Shown: positions 27,514 to 36,093 of the stretch, piece by piece
How the letters are laid out: the number at the start of each line of letters is the position of its first letter
How positions within the stretch are numbered: the stretch's first letter is position 1
Position numbers and translations under genes: made by a program
Assembly (NCBI RefSeq): GCF_024385575.1
Contig: NZ_JANFMV010000001.1
Coordinates: forward strand, 2,881,681-2,945,680
Reading direction: 5' to 3'
Origin: Rhizobium sp. NRK18
GTDB taxonomy: Bacteria; Pseudomonadota; Alphaproteobacteria; Rhizobiales; Rhizobiaceae
DNA length: 64,000 nucleotides
The notes under the pieces: generated by a model
Database searches by the model: none
What the model saw: only the letters and a program-made list of their open reading frames with translations
What the model was told of the DNA's origin: nothing

Positions 27514-28431
27514 TTACCGCGCCGGAACCGCCTTCAAATAGGCGGCGATTGCCTCGCGGTCGGAGGCGGGCAGCTTTGCCATGTTCTGCTGGACCTCGAG
27601 CATGGAGCCACCGACGGAATCGAAATCCGGGGTGAAGCCAGAGGTCAGGTATTCGACGATATCGGACTCGCTCCACGAGCCGATATCCTTCGAACCGGGC
27701 GTGATGTTCGGGATCATGCCCTCGCCGTCCGGGTTCTTCGCGCCGGCCAGCCATTCGCCGGGTTTGAAGCCGCCGAGCGCGTCGCGCGGCGTGTGGCATT
27801 CGCCGCAATGACCCGGGCCTTCGACGATGTACTGGCCGCGCTTGACCTGATCGGACGGATTGTCGAGCGCGACGCGGGGCTGGTCGTTGAAATAGAGGAA
27901 CTTCCAGCCGCCGACGGCAAGCCGGACGTTGAAGGGGAACGGCAGATCATGCGGCGGCGGGCGGTTGTCGCTTGGCGGAAGCGTCTGCATGTAGGCCCAG
28001 AGGTCGTTGACGTCCTTGTCGCTCATGCGGGCGTAGGAGCCGTAGGGAAAGGACGGATAGAGATGTTCGCCGCCCGGCCCGACGCCACGCTTGATGGCGT
28101 TGCCGAAGTCGGCGAGCGTCCATTTGCCGATGCCGGCATTCGGGTCGGGTGAGATGTTGGGCGCGTGGAAGGTGCCGAAATCGCTCTTGATGGCGAGGCC
28201 GCCCGCCAGAACGAGCTTCGCATCGTCCTTGGCGCCGGGGGCGGCGTGACAGGAGGCGCAGCCGCCTTCCCAGAAGACCAGTTCGCCGTTTGCCGGATCG
28301 GCAGGGCCGAGGTTCTGCCAATGGCTTTCGGGCAGCGGATCGGGTGCGGTGACATAAAGGAAGGTGCCGGCGCCGATTGCGCCTAACCCCACCAGCGACA
28401 CCAGAACTTTCGTCAGCCGACCAGCCATCAC
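27514..28431 (-). CDS. Diheme cytochrome c
   Basis: A 305-residue protein with an N-terminal membrane or signal segment (about 8-28) and two cytochrome c domains. Heme motifs are CASCH at 58-62 and CGECH at 209-213, with likely Met ligands in ARMSDKDV (about 136) and further on. It resembles the cytochrome subunit of alcohol or aldehyde dehydrogenase complexes, but no dehydrogenase gene is adjacent. Its neighbour 99 bases upstream is a cytochrome c', so the two c-type cytochromes probably share a transcript and act in the periplasm. The start could be Met1 or Met2. Confidence 0.92.
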   Translation of the reverse strand: MMAGRLTKVLVSLVGLGAIGAGTFLYVTAPDPLPESHWQNLGPADPANGELVFWEGGCASCHAAPGAKDDAKLVLAGGLAIKSDFGTFHAPNISPDPNAGIGKWTLADFGNAIKRGVGPGGEHLYPSFPYGSYARMSDKDVNDLWAYMQTLPPSDNRPPPHDLPFPFNVRLAVGGWKFLYFNDQPRVALDNPSDQVKRGQYIVEGPGHCGECHTPRDALGGFKPGEWLAGAKNPDGEGMIPNITPGSKDIGSWSESDIVEYLTSGFTPDFDSVGGSMLEVQQNMAKLPASDREAIAAYLKAVPAR

Positions 28432-28530
28432 GTCTCCCGTCGATCGTTTCGTTCGCCTCTCCCTGCGGGGGACAGGTAGAATGCGAGGGCCGGCATTGTC
28501 ATCGGGCCCTCGCCGTCAATTCGAGAAAGA

Positions 28531-28977
28531 TCAGTTCTTCAGGCGGTATTTCTGATGGCAGGCGCCGCAATCGCCGCCGAGCGTCTTGACCGCGGCACCG
28601 ACGGCGGCCTGATCGGCCGGCAGTTCGGCGAGCAGCGTGTCCGCGTCGGTGGCAAGCTTCATGGACAGCGCCTTGAAGTCATCCATGTTGGCCCAGATGG
28701 CCGGCGATGCTTCCGTCTTGAAGCCGGTTTCCGTGCCTTCCGGGAAGTATTCCGGAAACGCCTTGGCATCTTCGGACAGCGAGGAGAGTGAAGTCTTCAC
28801 CGTTTCGGCATCATAGGGCTTTTCACCCTTGGCGATGGCGACGAGGGCGCCGATGGCCGCGCCGTTCTTCTTCATCAGCTCCTGGCGAACCACCTGCGGC
28901 TCGTCGGCGGCAACGGCGATCACGGCGGTGGCGCCGGCCAGCAGACCGGCGGCAAGACAGATCTTTGCAAACTTCAT
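28531..28977 (-). CDS. Cytochrome c' (c556 type)
   Basis: A 148-residue protein with a signal peptide (MKFAKICLAAGLLAGATAV, cleavage near residue 24, after VAAD-type sequence) and a four-helix bundle. The heme motif is at the extreme C-terminus, CGACHQKYR (Cys137, Cys140, His141), which is diagnostic of the cytochrome c' family. Members bind NO or act as electron carriers. It lies upstream of the diheme cytochrome in the same direction. Whether the sixth ligand is Met (c556) or absent (c') cannot be settled here. Confidence 0.93.
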   Translation of the reverse strand: MKFAKICLAAGLLAGATAVIAVAADEPQVVRQELMKKNGAAIGALVAIAKGEKPYDAETVKTSLSSLSEDAKAFPEYFPEGTETGFKTEASPAIWANMDDFKALSMKLATDADTLLAELPADQAAVGAAVKTLGGDCGACHQKYRLKN

Positions 28978-29103
28978 CAGGCTCTCTCCATGGTTTTCGG
29001 TCGGCGAATAGCCGACGCGTTTATCCAGCCGGTGGCATCATTGCCGAATATGGGCCGACGAATGAAGTCACAAAGAATTGAAGGGGATGTGATGAGCGGA
29101 CAC

Positions 29104-29131
29104 GAAAAAGCCCCGGCCGAGACCGGGGCTT
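29104..29131 (-). terminator. Terminator of superoxide dismutase gene
   Basis: A 9-base stem AAGCCCCGG / CCGGGGCTT with a 6-base loop, followed leftward by TTTTTCG. It lies about 30 bases after the sod stop. Confidence 0.85.
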
Positions 29132-29159
29132 GAAACGTGGTGCGATGCGTCGCCTGAAA

Positions 29160-29759
29160 TCAGGCGGCGGCTTCGTACATTTCCAGGACGTAGTCCCAGT
29201 TGATCAGGCTGTCGACGAAGGCTTCCAGGTACTTCGGACGCAGGTTGCGGTAGTCGATGTAGTAGGAGTGCTCCCAGACGTCGACGCCGAGGATCGGGGA
29301 CGCGCCGTGAACCAGCGGGTTTTCGCCGTTCGGGGTCTTCATGATCTGCAGCTTGCCATCCTTGACGGCAACCCAGGCCCAGCCAGAACCGAACTGGCCG
29401 ACGCCGGCGGCGATGAAGTCCGCCTTGAACTTGTCGAAGCCGCCGAGTTCGGACGCGAAGGCCGATTCCAGCTTGCCCGGCAGCTTGTTGCCGCCGCCGC
29501 CCTTCTTCATCCACTTCCAGAAATGGACGTGGTTGTAGTGCTGGGCAGCGTTGTTGAAGAGCGGCTGGTTGTTGCCGTAGGACTTCTTGACGACTTCCTC
29601 GACGGACAGACCACCCATGCCGGCTTCTTCGGCCAGCTTGTTGCCGGTCGTGACATAGGCATTGTGGTGCTTGTCGTGGTGGAATTCGAGCGTTTCGCGC
29701 GACATGTAGGGGGCAAGCGCGTCGTAGTCATACGGAAGGGGCGGAAGTTCAAAGGCCAT
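29160..29759 (-). CDS. sodB: Superoxide dismutase, Fe/Mn family
   Basis: A 199-residue cytoplasmic enzyme that converts superoxide to oxygen and hydrogen peroxide. Metal ligands can be assigned: His27 (EFHHDKHH), His77 (YNHVHFW), Asp159 and His163 (DVWEHSYYIDY). Length and N-terminus (MAFELPPLPYDYDALAPYMS) are typical. Metal choice (Fe or Mn) is not settled by the sequence, although rhizobial homologues are often cambialistic. It is followed by a good terminator and so is probably monocistronic. Confidence 0.96.
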   Translation of the reverse strand: MAFELPPLPYDYDALAPYMSRETLEFHHDKHHNAYVTTGNKLAEEAGMGGLSVEEVVKKSYGNNQPLFNNAAQHYNHVHFWKWMKKGGGGNKLPGKLESAFASELGGFDKFKADFIAAGVGQFGSGWAWVAVKDGKLQIMKTPNGENPLVHGASPILGVDVWEHSYYIDYRNLRPKYLEAFVDSLINWDYVLEMYEAAA

Positions 29760-29887
29760 TGCGGTCTCTCCTTATCTTGTTGATTGCAGCCAAGATGCAA
29801 ACCCGAGCGGGAACATAGTGCGGTTGCCGGTCAATTGGAACCATTCGGCACCATGATTTTTTAATCCGACGCGCCGCTTTTGCATCC

Positions 29888-30769
29888 TCAGGCGTCTACA
29901 GAGGAATGCGCCCACTCCATGTAAAGTTCCAATGCCTTGCGGGTCACCGGACCCTCCTGGTAATCGCGGCCGTCGAGCCGGCTGACGGGCATCACCTTGG
30001 AGTAGTTGCCGGTCATGAACACCTCGTCGGCGGCGAGAAAATCCTCGACCGACAGGGTCGTTTCCATGACGTCGAAGCCGGATTGGCGCAGAAGCGCGAT
30101 TACCCGGGCGCGGGTGATGCCGGCGAGGAAGGTGCGGTTGGCGGCGGGCGTCATGACAACGCCGTCGCGGACCATGAAGATGTTGGAAGAGGCGGTTTCG
30201 GCGACATTGCCGTTCATGTCGAGCGCCAGCGCATTGTCGAAGCCGCGCGACTTCGCCTCCATGATCATGCGGCCGTTGTTGGGATAGAGGCAGCCGGCCT
30301 TGGCGTCCGTCATCGCGGTTTCCGGCGTCGGGCGGCGGAAGGGCGAGACGGTCAGCGTCACCGGCTTGGCGGTGTTCATCGGTGCCTCGAACAGGCAGAG
30401 CGCGAATCGCGTCGAGCGGCCGTCCGGGGCGACGACATTGCCGGGAAGGCCGTGCTCGGCCCAGTACATCGGCTTGATGTAGACGGCAATCTCGCCGGAA
30501 AAGCGCTTCAGGCCTTCCCATGCAAGCGCCTCGATCTCCTCGGCGGTAAAAGTCGGCTTCATGCCCATGGCGGTTGCGGAGCGGTTGATGCGCTGGCAGT
30601 GGAGGTCGAGATCCGGGGCAATGCCGTCGAACCAGCGGGCGCCGTCAAACACGGTCGAGCCGAGCCAGGCGGCATGCGAAACGGGGCCGATCAGCGGCGG
30701 ATTGCCGGCAAGCCATTCGCCATCCACATAGGTCCAGGTTGTCGTTTTGGCGGACGTATCGACGGCCAT
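29888..30769 (-). CDS. ilvE: Branched-chain amino acid aminotransferase
   Basis: A 293-residue fold-type IV PLP enzyme that transfers amino groups between 2-oxo acids and leucine, isoleucine or valine. The PLP-binding lysine is Lys157 in MTDAKAGCLYPNN, and the catalytic Glu191 lies in NVAETASSNIFMV. The domain starts with TYVDGEWLAGNPPLIGP and has the usual VFDGARWFDG region. D-amino acid transaminases and aminodeoxychorismate lyase share the fold, but the length and motifs favour the branched-chain enzyme. It is transcribed alone. Confidence 0.92.
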   Translation of the reverse strand: MAVDTSAKTTTWTYVDGEWLAGNPPLIGPVSHAAWLGSTVFDGARWFDGIAPDLDLHCQRINRSATAMGMKPTFTAEEIEALAWEGLKRFSGEIAVYIKPMYWAEHGLPGNVVAPDGRSTRFALCLFEAPMNTAKPVTLTVSPFRRPTPETAMTDAKAGCLYPNNGRMIMEAKSRGFDNALALDMNGNVAETASSNIFMVRDGVVMTPAANRTFLAGITRARVIALLRQSGFDVMETTLSVEDFLAADEVFMTGNYSKVMPVSRLDGRDYQEGPVTRKALELYMEWAHSSVDA

Positions 30770-30957
30770 CTGCTGCCTCCTTGATTTTTCAAAGGCTGGA
30801 CTGAAGGACAGTCAGCGGCGGCGGTCAAGCGGAAAAGCCAACCGGATTTCAAATCGCGAAACCCGCATGCAGGAGGCGTTGCCGAATGCGCACGCAGCAG
30901 ACGCCGCCGCTGATGGGTGCATCAAATCCACTGATGAAAGGCGGCGGACATGCGCTC

Positions 30958-33105
30958 TCAGGCGGTGCCCTGAACGACGTTCGGCAGATCGAAATCGATG
31001 TTCGGACCGGCGATTTCCGACTGGCGCATGAAGTTTGCCAGGATCGAGGACGGTACCTCGCCTTCCGGCATCGGCTGGGCGAAATAATAGCCCTGGAACT
31101 GGTTGCAGCCGATGGAGCGGAAAAAATCCGCCTGCTTCTCCGTTTCGATGCCTTCGACGGTGACGCGCAGATTGAGCGTGCGACAAAGGCCGGCAATGGT
31201 CTCGACGATCGGCGCGACCTGCGCATGGTTTTCCGACCATCCTTCCACAAAGGAGCGGTCGATCTTGATCTTGTCGAAGGGCAGGCTCCAGAGATAGCTG
31301 AGGCTGGAATAGCCCGTGCCGAAATCGTCCATGGCGAGCGAAACGCCCATATCGTGCAACGTCATCAACTCGGCGACGGTCTCCTCCGAACGCTCGACGA
31401 AGACGTTCTCGGTGATCTCGAGTTCGAAGCGGTTCGCGGCGAGGCCGGAATCTGTCAGCGCAGCGCGAACGATCTCGCTGATCGCCGGCTGTCCCTTGCT
31501 GCCACCGGTCGAGAACTGCAACGGCGACAGATTGACGGCGACGAACAGGTCGTCGGGCAGGTTTGCGGCAAAGAAGCAGGCCTTGCGAATGACCCAGGCG
31601 CCGATCTGGCGGATCAGACCGCTTTCCTCGGCGAGATGGACGAATTGCGACGGAGGAACAAGGCCCCCTTCCCCGTCCATCAGCCGCAGCAGCGCCTCGA
31701 AGCCCTCGATATTGCCGGACTGCGCATTGTGAACGGGCTGGAAATGCAGTTCGAAGCCGTCCTCGCGGATGGCCCGCTCGATCATGCTCTTGAGGTCGCG
31801 GCGGCGCTTCAACTGGGCGAGCATCTGCGGCTGGAACAGGCGATACCGTCCACCGCCGCAGGACTTCGCCTCGCGCAGCGCAATGTCGGCGCGCTGCAGA
31901 AGGTCGCTGCGCGCCATGTCGCCGCCGTGACAGAGCGCGACGCCGACGCTGACCGATATGGAGACCTGCTCGCGCCCGACCGTGATCGGCGTGGCGAACG
32001 CCTCGACGGCGTCGGCGGCAAATGCCTGCGCCCGCTCGGCCGAGGCCGAGCCCGGCTGGACGATGATGAATTCGTCGCCATCGCCGCGACCGACCAGGAC
32101 GTCCTTGCCGGCGATCGCGTTCAGCCGCTCGGCAACCGCACGGATCAGCAGGTCGCCGTTGGGACGCCCGTAGGAGCCGTTGAGCTCACCGGTCCGGTCG
32201 ATCCCGATGAAATAGAGGGTGGAGACGCCGCCCGCCTTCTCCTTCGCCATCTCCTGCATCAGGTCGAGAATGCTCTGGCGCTTGAGGAGGCCCGTCAGCG
32301 GGTCGTGATGCACCAGACGTTCCATGTGCTTGTGCACTTCGGCGCTTTCGACCAGCCGGCGATGGAAGAAGAAGGCGACGATGACCATGACCGCCATGCT
32401 GGCGAGGGCCGTGATGCCGATGATCTGCAGGATCAGCTTCGACTTGTTTTCAGCCGAGGCGAGGCTCGGCTCGATCAGGCGGGAGATCTCCAGAATGCCG
32501 CGCACATCGCCGAGCTTCCAGCCGGTCTTCGGCGAGTTCGGCTGGGTGTTATGGCAGGTCACGCAGGCCTCGCTCGTCAGCCGGTCGGCGATGGCGACAC
32601 GGAGGTAGCGCTTTCCGTCGACCGTCTCCTCGCGAACGACCGGCGTCTCAGGATCCGACTGGAAGGCATCCCAGGCCATGGTCTCGAACGCGTCGAGCTT
32701 GCGCCCTGCCCTGTTCGGCCAGGGATAGGGACTTGTCAGCGCCACGCTGACACCGTTGCCGGACAGGAGCGCGGAAATGTCCATGACGAACGTCGCCGGC
32801 AGCGGAATGCCATGCGGGTCGTCGGCATGATCCACCTTCGGCGTCAGATAGGGCTTGGCCTTGGCGACGACCGCCGACGAATAGAAATTGCGCACCGCGG
32901 CGATGTCATGCGCCATGGAGACGCCGCTGGCGGCGCTCATGTCGCGCGTGCCGGCGGTCATGGCGCCCGGAAGGTAGAGGGCAAGAGCGGTGAAGCCGAC
33001 GGCGAAGGCGGCGCAGGCCGATGCGGTCACCGCCCAAATGAAGGCAATCCGCGGGCGCTGGCTGTCGGCAATCCCGGACCTGGACAAGACCTGTGATATC
33101 ATCAA
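30958..33105 (-). CDS. Heme-type sensor GGDEF-EAL protein (cyclic-di-GMP)
   Basis: A 715-residue inner-membrane signalling protein. A first membrane segment (about 23-45) is followed by a periplasmic Tll0287-like (DUF3365) domain carrying one c-type heme motif CVTCH (Cys181, Cys184, His185). After a second membrane segment (about 218-240) come GGDEF (about 255-405) and EAL (about 430-690) domains. The GGDEF signature reads RGDGDEF, with Asp for the first Gly, so cyclase activity is doubtful; the EAL domain keeps GFEALLR and DDFGTGYSS and looks active as a phosphodiesterase. It probably lowers cyclic-di-GMP in response to redox or a gas. Cytochrome c genes lie nearby. Confidence 0.92.
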   Translation of the reverse strand: MMISQVLSRSGIADSQRPRIAFIWAVTASACAAFAVGFTALALYLPGAMTAGTRDMSAASGVSMAHDIAAVRNFYSSAVVAKAKPYLTPKVDHADDPHGIPLPATFVMDISALLSGNGVSVALTSPYPWPNRAGRKLDAFETMAWDAFQSDPETPVVREETVDGKRYLRVAIADRLTSEACVTCHNTQPNSPKTGWKLGDVRGILEISRLIEPSLASAENKSKLILQIIGITALASMAVMVIVAFFFHRRLVESAEVHKHMERLVHHDPLTGLLKRQSILDLMQEMAKEKAGGVSTLYFIGIDRTGELNGSYGRPNGDLLIRAVAERLNAIAGKDVLVGRGDGDEFIIVQPGSASAERAQAFAADAVEAFATPITVGREQVSISVSVGVALCHGGDMARSDLLQRADIALREAKSCGGGRYRLFQPQMLAQLKRRRDLKSMIERAIREDGFELHFQPVHNAQSGNIEGFEALLRLMDGEGGLVPPSQFVHLAEESGLIRQIGAWVIRKACFFAANLPDDLFVAVNLSPLQFSTGGSKGQPAISEIVRAALTDSGLAANRFELEITENVFVERSEETVAELMTLHDMGVSLAMDDFGTGYSSLSYLWSLPFDKIKIDRSFVEGWSENHAQVAPIVETIAGLCRTLNLRVTVEGIETEKQADFFRSIGCNQFQGYYFAQPMPEGEVPSSILANFMRQSEIAGPNIDFDLPNVVQGTA

Positions 33106-33290
33106 TCGACCGATTTCCCGCGTATCGTTTCATATAGTGATAGTGCTATTTTTCTAAGTTAAAGTTAAACCCATGACTTGCCCGTAACGCATTGAAACCG
33201 TATTGATCTGGGAGCAACCTTGGTAATCTGCACGACGAGGTTGCATCGATCTGACTATCGCCCCGTTCTTCACTTCCACGGAATGCCCTC

Positions 33291-33944
33291 ATGACTTTCG
33301 CCGCTTATGTATTCGATGCCTACGGCACCCTGTTCGACGTGCATGCAGCGGCGCGCAAGCATGCGGACCGGGCCGGCCCGGACTACCGGATGTTTTCGGA
33401 AATCTGGCGCGCCAAGCAGCTGGAATATTCCTGGGTCAGGGCGCTGATGGGCCGCTACCAGGACTTTTGGTCGCTGACCGAACAGGCGCTCGACTATGCG
33501 CTGGCGCGTGTCGAGACCGTGGACAAGGGGCTGAGGCAGGACCTGCTCGACGCCTACTGGAAGCTCGACTTCTATCCGGAAGTGCCGAAGGTCCTGAAGC
33601 AGCTGAAGGCTCAGGGGACGAAGGTGGCGATCCTCTCGAACGGCTCGCCGGCCATGCTGCAGGCGGCAGTGGAGAATTCCAAGCTAGACACCGTCATCGA
33701 CGACATCTTTTCCGTCGATCTCCTGAAGACCTACAAGACCGCGCCGCCGGTCTACGAACTGGTGACGACCAATTACCGGCTCTATCCGGACGCCGTGTCG
33801 TTCCAGTCATCCAACCGCTGGGACGTGGCGGGCGCCACCACCTTCGGCTTCCGCACCGTCTGGATCAACCGGCTGAAGATGCCCGACGAATACAGCGACT
33901 GCATGCCATCGCTGATCCTGCCGACGCTCGACGGGCTCGCCTGA
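33291..33944 (+). CDS. Haloacid dehalogenase type II
   Basis: A 217-residue hydrolase of the HAD superfamily that removes halide from 2-haloacids, forming an ester with the nucleophile Asp9 (YVFDAYGTLFDV). Other motifs are LSNGSPAML (Ser/Asn), LLKTYKTAPPVYEL (Lys) and the type II signature FQSSNRWDVAGA. Length fits L-2-haloacid dehalogenases. A natural substrate is unknown, since the enzyme also acts on phosphates or other haloacids in some members. It is divergent from the GGDEF-EAL gene. Confidence 0.93.
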   Translation: MTFAAYVFDAYGTLFDVHAAARKHADRAGPDYRMFSEIWRAKQLEYSWVRALMGRYQDFWSLTEQALDYALARVETVDKGLRQDLLDAYWKLDFYPEVPKVLKQLKAQGTKVAILSNGSPAMLQAAVENSKLDTVIDDIFSVDLLKTYKTAPPVYELVTTNYRLYPDAVSFQSSNRWDVAGATTFGFRTVWINRLKMPDEYSDCMPSLILPTLDGLA

Positions 33945-33962
33945 GCCAGCCCGCATCCGCGA

Positions 33963-34883
33963 TCAGGAAACGCCGAGCGCTTCGGCCGAAATCCAGAAGA
34001 CCGCGTCCTGCGATTCCGCCGTCTCGATCCACTGGAATTCGAGATGCGGGAACTCTTCCTCGAGGATTTCGCGGCCGGAGCCGATTTCGCAGATCATGCC
34101 GCCGCCCGGATTGAGATGGGCGGGCGCATCGGCCAGTATCTGGCGCACCAGATCGAGCCCGTCCGCGCCGCCATCATGGGCCATCTGCGGCTCGGCGCGG
34201 AACTCCGGCGGATAGCCGTCTAGCGCCTCGTGATCGACATAGGGCGGGTTGGTGATGATGAGATCGTAGGTGCGGCCGGCAAGCGGCGCGAAGAGATCGC
34301 CCTGGTGCAACTCGACCTGATCCTCCACCTCATGTTCGGCGAGGTTCAGCTTCGCGACCTCCAGCGCATCGGCGGAGAGATCGACGGCATCGACGGAGGC
34401 CATCGGAAAGAATTTCGCGGCGATGACCGCGAGGCAGCCCGAACCGGTGCAGATGTCGACGGCGCTTTCCACCGACATCGGGTCCGGCAGCAGCGCCGAG
34501 CCCTGGCCGTTCAGATATTCGTTGAACAGGATCTCGCCGATATGCGAGCGCGGCACGATGACCCGTTCGTCAACGAGGAAGCGCACGCCCTGGATATAGG
34601 AGCGGCCGGTGAGATAGGCGGATGGCTTGCGGGTGGTCACGCGCGCCTCGATGCGTTCGGCGAGCAGCCGGCGCTCGGCCGGCAGCAGGCGGGCGTCGAG
34701 GAAGGGATCGAGCGCGTCGATCGGCAGGTCGAGACTGTCGAGCAGAAGGAAGGCGGCGTCATCGCCGGCGGTCGTCGTGCCGTGGCCGTAGCTCAGGTCC
34801 GCGGCGTTGAAGCGGGAAATGGCGTAGCGCCAGTAGTCGCGCAGGGTCTGAAGTTCGCGGATCGTCTCGTCGAGGTTCGACAT
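33963..34883 (-). CDS. prmB: Ribosomal protein L3 glutamine methyltransferase
   Basis: A 306-residue SAM-dependent enzyme of the HemK/PrmB family that methylates a glutamine of ribosomal protein L3. ATG 34883 is chosen because GGAAGAG precedes it; an upstream TTG would add five residues. The N-terminal helical domain (to about 115) is followed by the Rossmann domain with VDICTGSGCLAVIAA and the diagnostic DLIITNPPYVDHEAL (NPPY). The PrmB rather than PrmC call rests on RSHIGEIL (PrmB-like SxxxE) before the SAM domain. It is convergent with the dehalogenase gene. Confidence 0.92.
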   Translation of the reverse strand: MSNLDETIRELQTLRDYWRYAISRFNAADLSYGHGTTTAGDDAAFLLLDSLDLPIDALDPFLDARLLPAERRLLAERIEARVTTRKPSAYLTGRSYIQGVRFLVDERVIVPRSHIGEILFNEYLNGQGSALLPDPMSVESAVDICTGSGCLAVIAAKFFPMASVDAVDLSADALEVAKLNLAEHEVEDQVELHQGDLFAPLAGRTYDLIITNPPYVDHEALDGYPPEFRAEPQMAHDGGADGLDLVRQILADAPAHLNPGGGMICEIGSGREILEEEFPHLEFQWIETAESQDAVFWISAEALGVS

Positions 34884-35015
34884 GCTCGTCTCTTCCAATG
34901 TTCGCGCAGCTGTCCTATTGCCGGTCTGACGGCAGGAAGACAGGATGCGGCTGGCCAGACTTCGCTCTAGAATGACGAGGGGTGGCCGGTCAACCGATCC
35001 GAAGGGTCAAGGACA

Positions 35016-35825
35016 GTGGCGAAGGGCATCAGGCACTACAAAGGCGGCACGAGGCGGCCGGCGACGGGCGGCAAGGCGCGGCCCGAGAGCCGGAAACCGG
35101 CAGCGTCGGACCGCAAGCGGGTGACGCTGCCGCGGGCGCTCTCCAAGCTCGGCTTCTGCTCGCGCACGCAGGCCGAGGCGCTGATTGCCGAGGGCCGCGT
35201 GACGATCGGCGGCAAGATTACGACCGATCCGGCGACCTGGGTGGATCTCGCCAGCGCGAAGATCGCCGTCGACGGCAGGACGGTTGCTGCCGAAAAGCCG
35301 GTCTACCTGATGCTGAACAAGCCGCGCGGACTGGTGACCACTCGCCACGACCCGGAGGGCCGGCCGACCGTCTTCGACTGCCTGAAGGAACACCTCACCT
35401 CGCACCTGTCGCCGGTCGGGCGGCTCGACAAGGCGAGCGAGGGCCTTCTGCTTTTTACCAACGACACCGAGTTCGCCAACGCGCTCCTCGACCCGCAGAC
35501 GCATGTGCCGAAGACTTATCACGTGCAGATCGACCGGATCGCCGACCAGGCCGTTCTCGACGCGCTTGCGGAGGGCGTGGAGCATGACGGCGAGCGGATG
35601 CGCGCCACGCGGGCGACAAAGCTGCGCGAAGGCGACAAGACCTCCTGGCTGGAAATCACGCTGGACGAAGGCAAGAACCGCCAGATCCGCCGCATGCTCG
35701 AAGCGCTCGACATCGAGGTCCTGCGCCTGGTGCGCGTGGCGATCGGGAATTTGCCGCTCGGGGAGTTGGAGAAGGGTGCGGTGCGGGCGCTGACGGAGGA
35801 TGAGGTGAAGGGGTTGCGGGGGTGA
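35016..35825 (+). CDS. Pseudouridine synthase, RsuA/RluB/E/F family
   Basis: A 269-residue rRNA pseudouridine synthase. A basic, disordered N-terminus (1-35) leads into an S4 RNA-binding domain (about 36-85, LPRALSKLGFCSRTQAEALI), then the catalytic domain with Asp138 in VGRLDKASEGLLLFTND. The final signature KNRQIRRMLEAL is present. The start is a GTG at 35016 preceded by AAGGA. The choice among RluB, RluE, RluF and RsuA cannot be made. It is divergent from prmB, which also acts on the ribosome. Confidence 0.93.
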   Translation: MAKGIRHYKGGTRRPATGGKARPESRKPAASDRKRVTLPRALSKLGFCSRTQAEALIAEGRVTIGGKITTDPATWVDLASAKIAVDGRTVAAEKPVYLMLNKPRGLVTTRHDPEGRPTVFDCLKEHLTSHLSPVGRLDKASEGLLLFTNDTEFANALLDPQTHVPKTYHVQIDRIADQAVLDALAEGVEHDGERMRATRATKLREGDKTSWLEITLDEGKNRQIRRMLEALDIEVLRLVRVAIGNLPLGELEKGAVRALTEDEVKGLRG

Positions 35826-36093
35826 TATTTACTGTCATCGGTCAATACGCAGCCATGACCGACACCGGAGACCAATATCACCAGATTTCATGCCTGTAAA
35901 TCAATCCTGCATGCGAGCCAGTGACGTGGCCGGGAATGGTAGCACTATTCATGCCAAAGGCAGGGGGTGGGCCGCCCGCCGAAGGTCAATTTGAAGTTAA
36001 TCTTAAAAAGTTACTATAAATCTCGTTTCATATTTTCCTCAACGATTTTTGCAATATTACTGGCGGAAATGCATTGAATTTCTGGATTTCCAA

